Below, piece after piece: positions 60,161 to 64,000 of a DNA stretch of 64,000 nucleotides. Made by a program: the position numbers and the translations under genes. Positions within the stretch are counted from its first letter, which is position 1, and each line of letters starts with the position of its first letter. Source of the DNA: Sparassis latifolia (lineage: Eukaryota; Basidiomycota; Agaricomycetes; Polyporales; Sparassidaceae); assembly GCA_018466975.1 (NCBI GenBank), contig CM031552.1, positions 806,001 through 870,000 of the forward strand, given 5' to 3'. The notes beneath the pieces are model-generated. The model ran no database searches and was not told the origin of the DNA. It saw nothing but the letters and a program-made list of their open reading frames with translations.

Positions 60161-60827
60161 AGATCCCGCTCACGACACGAGACGCAGGCATGAACCACGA
60201 CTACGACTGGACATGGACGCTATGCCCACACACGCCCACCGCTCGTTCTCTTTACGACTTTCCTCTTTCTTTCTGCTGGACATGGCCTACGGACCTCTTG
60301 TTTTGGATTCTTGTGTTTTGTTGTGTTCTTGGACTTGCCGGACAGCCTACCCCCACCCAACACCCTCCTTTCGTTTAGTTCAGTGCGCTTGATCCTTTTT
60401 GATCTACCATATACCCTACCTCCATCCCCTGTTCCCTGCCGTTGTGCTCGGACTTTGTGAGCCATGGACACGTACTATAGCCCCAATCCTGTATATCCCC
60501 ATTACTGTAGAGGATACCCAGGCCGGACATGTAACATGGACATAAACCTTGCGTGAATCTCAGAGTATTATATAAGTACGTGGTCCTGATATATGTATGG
60601 CATGGTCCGCCAAAGCTTCAGCAGCGCAAAGGACGAGTACTCGTATTTGGGCGTACATTATATTCATCAACGCTCGCTCAAACCACAGGGGTTGCTTTGG
60701 GTTGAAGTTTGCATGCTATTAGTACAACAACACATTCGTTACATCGCGAAAGACCACCGAAGGCTGGAACCATTGATGCAGACTTTGCCCCGTAACAATT
60801 CAGGTCACAGTTTGTCTGCCACAACTC
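60161..60827. other. Intergenic, convergent 3' regions
   Basis: The cyclin 3' untranslated region (pyrimidine-rich to about 60450) faces the 3' end of the minus-strand gene. No gene is recognised. Confidence 0.5.
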
Positions 60828-62840
60828 TCAGACCAGGTATCTCTTATGCCTGATGAGACTCCCAAGGAATTGGTTTAACTCCTGCACGGTCATGGGGCGG
60901 AGCGGGGGCTCGTCCTCCGGTTTGCATCTGAGCAAATCTTCTAGCTCCCGTAAGGCCTCCTCCGACGGTGCAGGGCGCCCCTCCGCAGTCGTGATGCGCA
61001 CGAATCCGTGGAGGTCGTGCATCTCCCACTCCTGGGTAGGCGGCGCAGCGGGGTCCCTCTCGTCCTTGGACGGGTCCTCCCACTTGCCCGGTTCCGGCAG
61101 TGCCGGGACGTCGGAAGATTCAGCCTTTTCGCGCGCTGGTAGATATACATAATTACTTTGTCTCCTTAGGATCGGCGTACTTACCTTCTGCAGGCAAGTT
61201 ACGGCGGGGCGTCAGGCGGAGGAAACACCATGTTTTCGGCCTGCCAGGCAGCGTTAAGTTGAAGAGGAACGCCCAGCCGGGCTGCGGATCCATGAGGACG
61301 TCTACATCCAGAGTAGGCAGCGCCACGACACTGCGCGCTCCCCAGGGCACGCCGACCGCCCGGGGGCGTCCAGTTGCGGCGGCCTGGAACGCGGTTGCGC
61401 CGTACAGGCCGAAACCACTGTCATCGTAGCTCAGGCCGCTGCGGAGGACGTCCGTGAGTGCGTTCACGACCCCCGCGGGAGTGAAGAGCGGGAGGGAGCA
61501 CCCGCGGATCATGGGCATTGTATGTGTGTGGTTCGTCATGAAGGAAAAAGTGATCGGGTATGGAGGCGGCTCTTGGAGGGTAAGGACGGAAGGGTGCATG
61601 AGTGCCTCCACACGGTAGAATAGCTTCGGTTGCGAGCGCATGAGCTTGTAGAGATCGTCGTCCTCGACGGCCGGGCAGCCCATGAGAACGAGGCGCTTCA
61701 GCCCAGGGACAGCACTCAGAATCTCCCGAATGGTGTCAGCGGTTACTCGAGGATTGAATGAGAGATTGAGAGACTCCAGTCTCTCAAGCTGCGAGACCAT
61801 CCGGACAATCTGCTCATGAGAAAGGTCGAAGTCAGTAAGATCAACAGACACTGTTTCCTGCAGCCCCTCGAGAACCTTCACCAAGAGAGACACGGCTGCG
61901 TCTGGAAAGGGGGATTTCTCTTGGAGTAGAGCTTTCATGTCGGTAGCTATCTTGCCCGGCAGCCAGAGCATCGTCTCTAGTCCGCTGGTGTCACCGATTT
62001 TAATCGCATGATCCACGGCGGGCGCTAGCGACATCGTAGCGAGTGAGGGTATAATGGCGTCGTTCTCGGTGAACAGCGCAGACTCTGGGTTTGCTTCAGT
62101 ATCTGTAGGTACGGTAATCCTGGCAGACTCACTTTTCTTCTTCAGATCGTTCCCGAACTCGTCTGGCCATGCCTCGGCTAGCATTTCCAGTGTGACCATG
62201 TTCTCGCCATCCAAGAGCGCTATCTTGGCGAGAATGTCCTCTTCGAGAAGCCTGTCCTTCTCACTCTCCATACTTTTGGGTACCGCGTAGTATATCCGCA
62301 CGTACTGCTCCGCCGACAGCGGTCCGTTCGACTCTGAGTCTAGGTTGACAAAGCAATACGCAGGGTGCTCCGGATCCGTGACATCGATCACGGAGATCCC
62401 GTCGTCGTTGTCTGTTCAAATAGTCTGTCTATAGCCACCAAACGGGAGTATGACGGAAACTAACCGTTGTCCCAACATCCCATCTCGGCGGACAGGAGGT
62501 TGTGCATGAATGTGACACCACTGAAATACGCATCGTATCCCTTGGCGAGGTCGACGTCCCAACTAGCACCCAGGAGGAAGGCCGTAAACGGACACGGAAC
62601 TGCAGGGAACTGCAGGCCTTCACCGGTACCCTGGTTCAGGGTGCGGATTTCCGCGCGCACGATCTCTGCGTTTTCCTTCTGCTTCACCAGCGTCAGGAAA
62701 CGATGTGTGGCGCGCAGCGGCAGACGACCGTAGCACCATTGGTTGTGGTAAGCGGCGATGCAGCGGTACTTGGGCAATTCATTCCGAGGACTGCACGAAC
62801 GCACTCGGGCAATGACGAAAGCCTGATGTCTCTGGCCCAT
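60828..62840 (-). CDS. Conserved hypothetical protein with leucine-rich segment
   Basis: Exons 62840-62465, 62411-61185 and 61135-60828 code 636 residues; splice sites keep frame throughout. The N-terminus reads MGQRHQAFVIARV, with RCIAAYHNQWCYGRLPLRAT, a start I recall from basidiomycete hypothetical proteins. Around residues 330-400 three leucine-rich units appear (LERLESLNLSFNPRVTADTI, LSAVPGLKRLVLMGCPAVED). The C-terminus has RPMTVQELNQFLGSLIRHKR. No signal peptide or membrane segment is evident. The function is unknown; the leucine-rich part suggests protein binding. Confidence 0.8.
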
Positions 62841-63633
62841 GTCGATGATTCTTCAATGAGGCAGGCTCAAGGTGCGGGTCTCTGAGAAAGAGGATCGATG
62901 GGGAGACAGACGCTCATACCACTGGTGTTTGGCTCTCTATTAGCGTCTGTGTGTCCCTTCTTTCTAACCATGTGCTGACACGATGACCAGGCTTATACAA
63001 GAGGAGGAAGAGAAATAAACGTCTTGAAGCCAAGTTTTATTCTAACCCTAACCCGAATTTGATCCGCCTCGACGCCATGGGGCTGATCACAGCAACCGGT
63101 GCCAACGGGAACCCCGTATTACGCTGCGAGGATAGATGTGTTTAAAGAACTTGAACGCTTTCAGAAAAAAGATTATGCTTACATAATCACGGACAGAATT
63201 TGAAGGGAGAGTCGGATGCATTGTTCTCCACTGATATCAGGCATCGGGAATGTTTCGGCTACAAACAAGACCGAGTGCGAGTTGCTTTAGAGACCGTGGC
63301 GCGACGCGGCCACGTGACACGTGTAAGTGGAGCATTTTCTCACTGCGTAAAATCCCTCAAACATTGTCAAATGAACATTGCGGAATATTCGAACGAGTAC
63401 TCGTAGAGTATTTTATGTGTATTTAATGCAATCGTACTTGGCCGTACTTGCCAGCAGAGCTGCGCCTAAGCGCATCTTTCAAGTCGCGACTAAGGCACGT
63501 GACACGTGCCCCGCGCTTGAAGCCGCCAGACCGCGGCGCGGCCAGCACTGGATCCTATGTACGTGTCCTGCACTGCGGCCTGCACGATGAGCCTGCTTAG
63601 GCTGATCATCCTTCAACTTTGTCCGCACAAACA
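62841..63633. other. Divergent intergenic region
   Basis: Between two genes that start away from each other. It has a short TAACCCTAACCC-like stretch near 63045 and the CACGTGACACGTG-type palindromic words at 63312-63320 and 63498-63510, which could bind bHLH factors. No gene. Confidence 0.45.
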
Positions 63634-64000
63634 ATGAGCACGAAATCCCAGTATATTATTCGAAGTGTATCCTTTGCCTTGCTCGCAGATTGGACCACCA
63701 CACTGACTCTGATTTTTGGGGGTTGTTGCAGGTGCGTGTTTGCCGATGGGCAGGCAGTACAGGCTATTGAGACAAGTTTTGCTGAGATGCTTTTTTTTAG
63801 CAATGCTCTGACTCTCGAGCAGGTCATCAGCGAGTATCCGCGGGCGGGTACATTGATCACGTTTATCCAGTTCCTGCTCATCTCTGCTCACGGGCTGACG
63901 AAGTTTGTGGAATTTACGCCATACCCACGTCTCAAGCAGCGCCAAATACCACTTTCCCCATACCTTCTCCAAGTTTTCCTCTTCTATGTGCTTTCTATGT
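63634..64000 (+). CDS. Nucleotide-sugar transporter, Yea4/SLC35B4-like, 5' end
   Basis: Exon 1 is 63634-63731 (MSTKSQYIIRSVSFALLADW) and exon 2 starts at 63801 after a GTGCGT...TTTTAG intron. The join reads IFGGCCSNALTLEQVISEYP then RAGTLITFIQFLLISAHGL. This resembles the first two membrane helices of UDP-N-acetylglucosamine/UDP-xylose transporters of the Golgi and ER. The frame is open to the right edge, so the gene continues outside the window. Confidence 0.75.
   Translation, partial: MSTKSQYIIRSVSFALLADWTTTLTLIFGGCCRCVFADGQAVQAIETSFAEMLFFSNALTLEQVISEYPRAGTLITFIQFLLISAHGLTKFVEFTPYPRLKQRQIPLSPYLLQVFLFYVLSM

Noticed and set aside
63040..63060. Telomere-like TAACCCTAACCC
   Set aside because: Only two units, inside a region flanked by ordinary genes.

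Overview
The window looks like nuclear DNA of a mushroom-forming basidiomycete (Agaricomycete). Host genes are dense and split by 45-70 bp GT-AG introns, and the repeats include KDZ transposons with a TET/JBP dioxygenase, a combination known from this class. There are two compartments. Positions 1 to about 42.5 kb are almost entirely transposon sequence. Positions 42.9 to 64 kb are ordinary host chromosome with intact, mostly conserved genes.

Transposon compartment. At the left edge lies a minus-strand Ty3/gypsy chromovirus (1-6171; gag, protease, reverse transcriptase, RNase H, integrase, chromodomain) cut off by the window and carrying in-frame TGA codons. A tRNA-like SINE head and an isolated AT-hook exon follow. 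Then comes a decayed plus-strand gene (about 7.3-13.2 kb) with a zinc-binding domain that I liken to DUF6729, a transposase-like RNase H fold, a 3'-5' exonuclease domain and a C-terminal Cys cluster, itself split by a 583 bp inverted-repeat element. From 13,619 to 42,534 sits a 28.9 kb element with about 350 bp terminal inverted repeats and a 7-of-8 bp target duplication. It encodes a CxC1-type KDZ transposase plus two accessory genes. Its transposase exon is split at 15,997/36,168 by a second complete element (15,998-36,167, about 20.2 kb) with roughly 75 bp TIRs and the target duplication CTGGCAG. Removing the inner element and one copy of the duplication rejoins the outer reading frame.

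The inner element is also a KDZ transposon. It carries a CxC2-KDZ transposase and a TET/JBP dioxygenase (minus strand), an HMG-like/basic gene (plus), a Cys-cluster/coiled-coil gene (minus) and a Pro-rich protein with an eightfold motif (plus). Its ends hold long subterminal arrays, a 32 bp unit repeated roughly 48 times on the left and related inverted repeats on the right. The word TGGCG/CGCCA is strikingly frequent throughout it, coding regions included. Stop codons in all the decayed genes are mainly TGA where homologous frames suggest CGA, as expected from deamination of methylated CpG.

Host compartment: glucosidase II beta subunit (-), ribosomal protein eS25 (+), an FGGY carbohydrate kinase (+), ribosomal protein uL2 (-), a Gln-rich SSXT/SS18-like protein (+), an SH3 adaptor (+), a Pho85-type cyclin (+), a conserved protein with a leucine-rich segment (-) and the start of a Yea4/SLC35B4-like nucleotide-sugar transporter (+). 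Two small inverted-repeat elements sit in intergenic regions here, one between the divergent GTB1 and eS25 genes.

Domain calls come from reading the translations by eye; no database search was run. Exon edges are splice-site predictions and may be off by a base or so.
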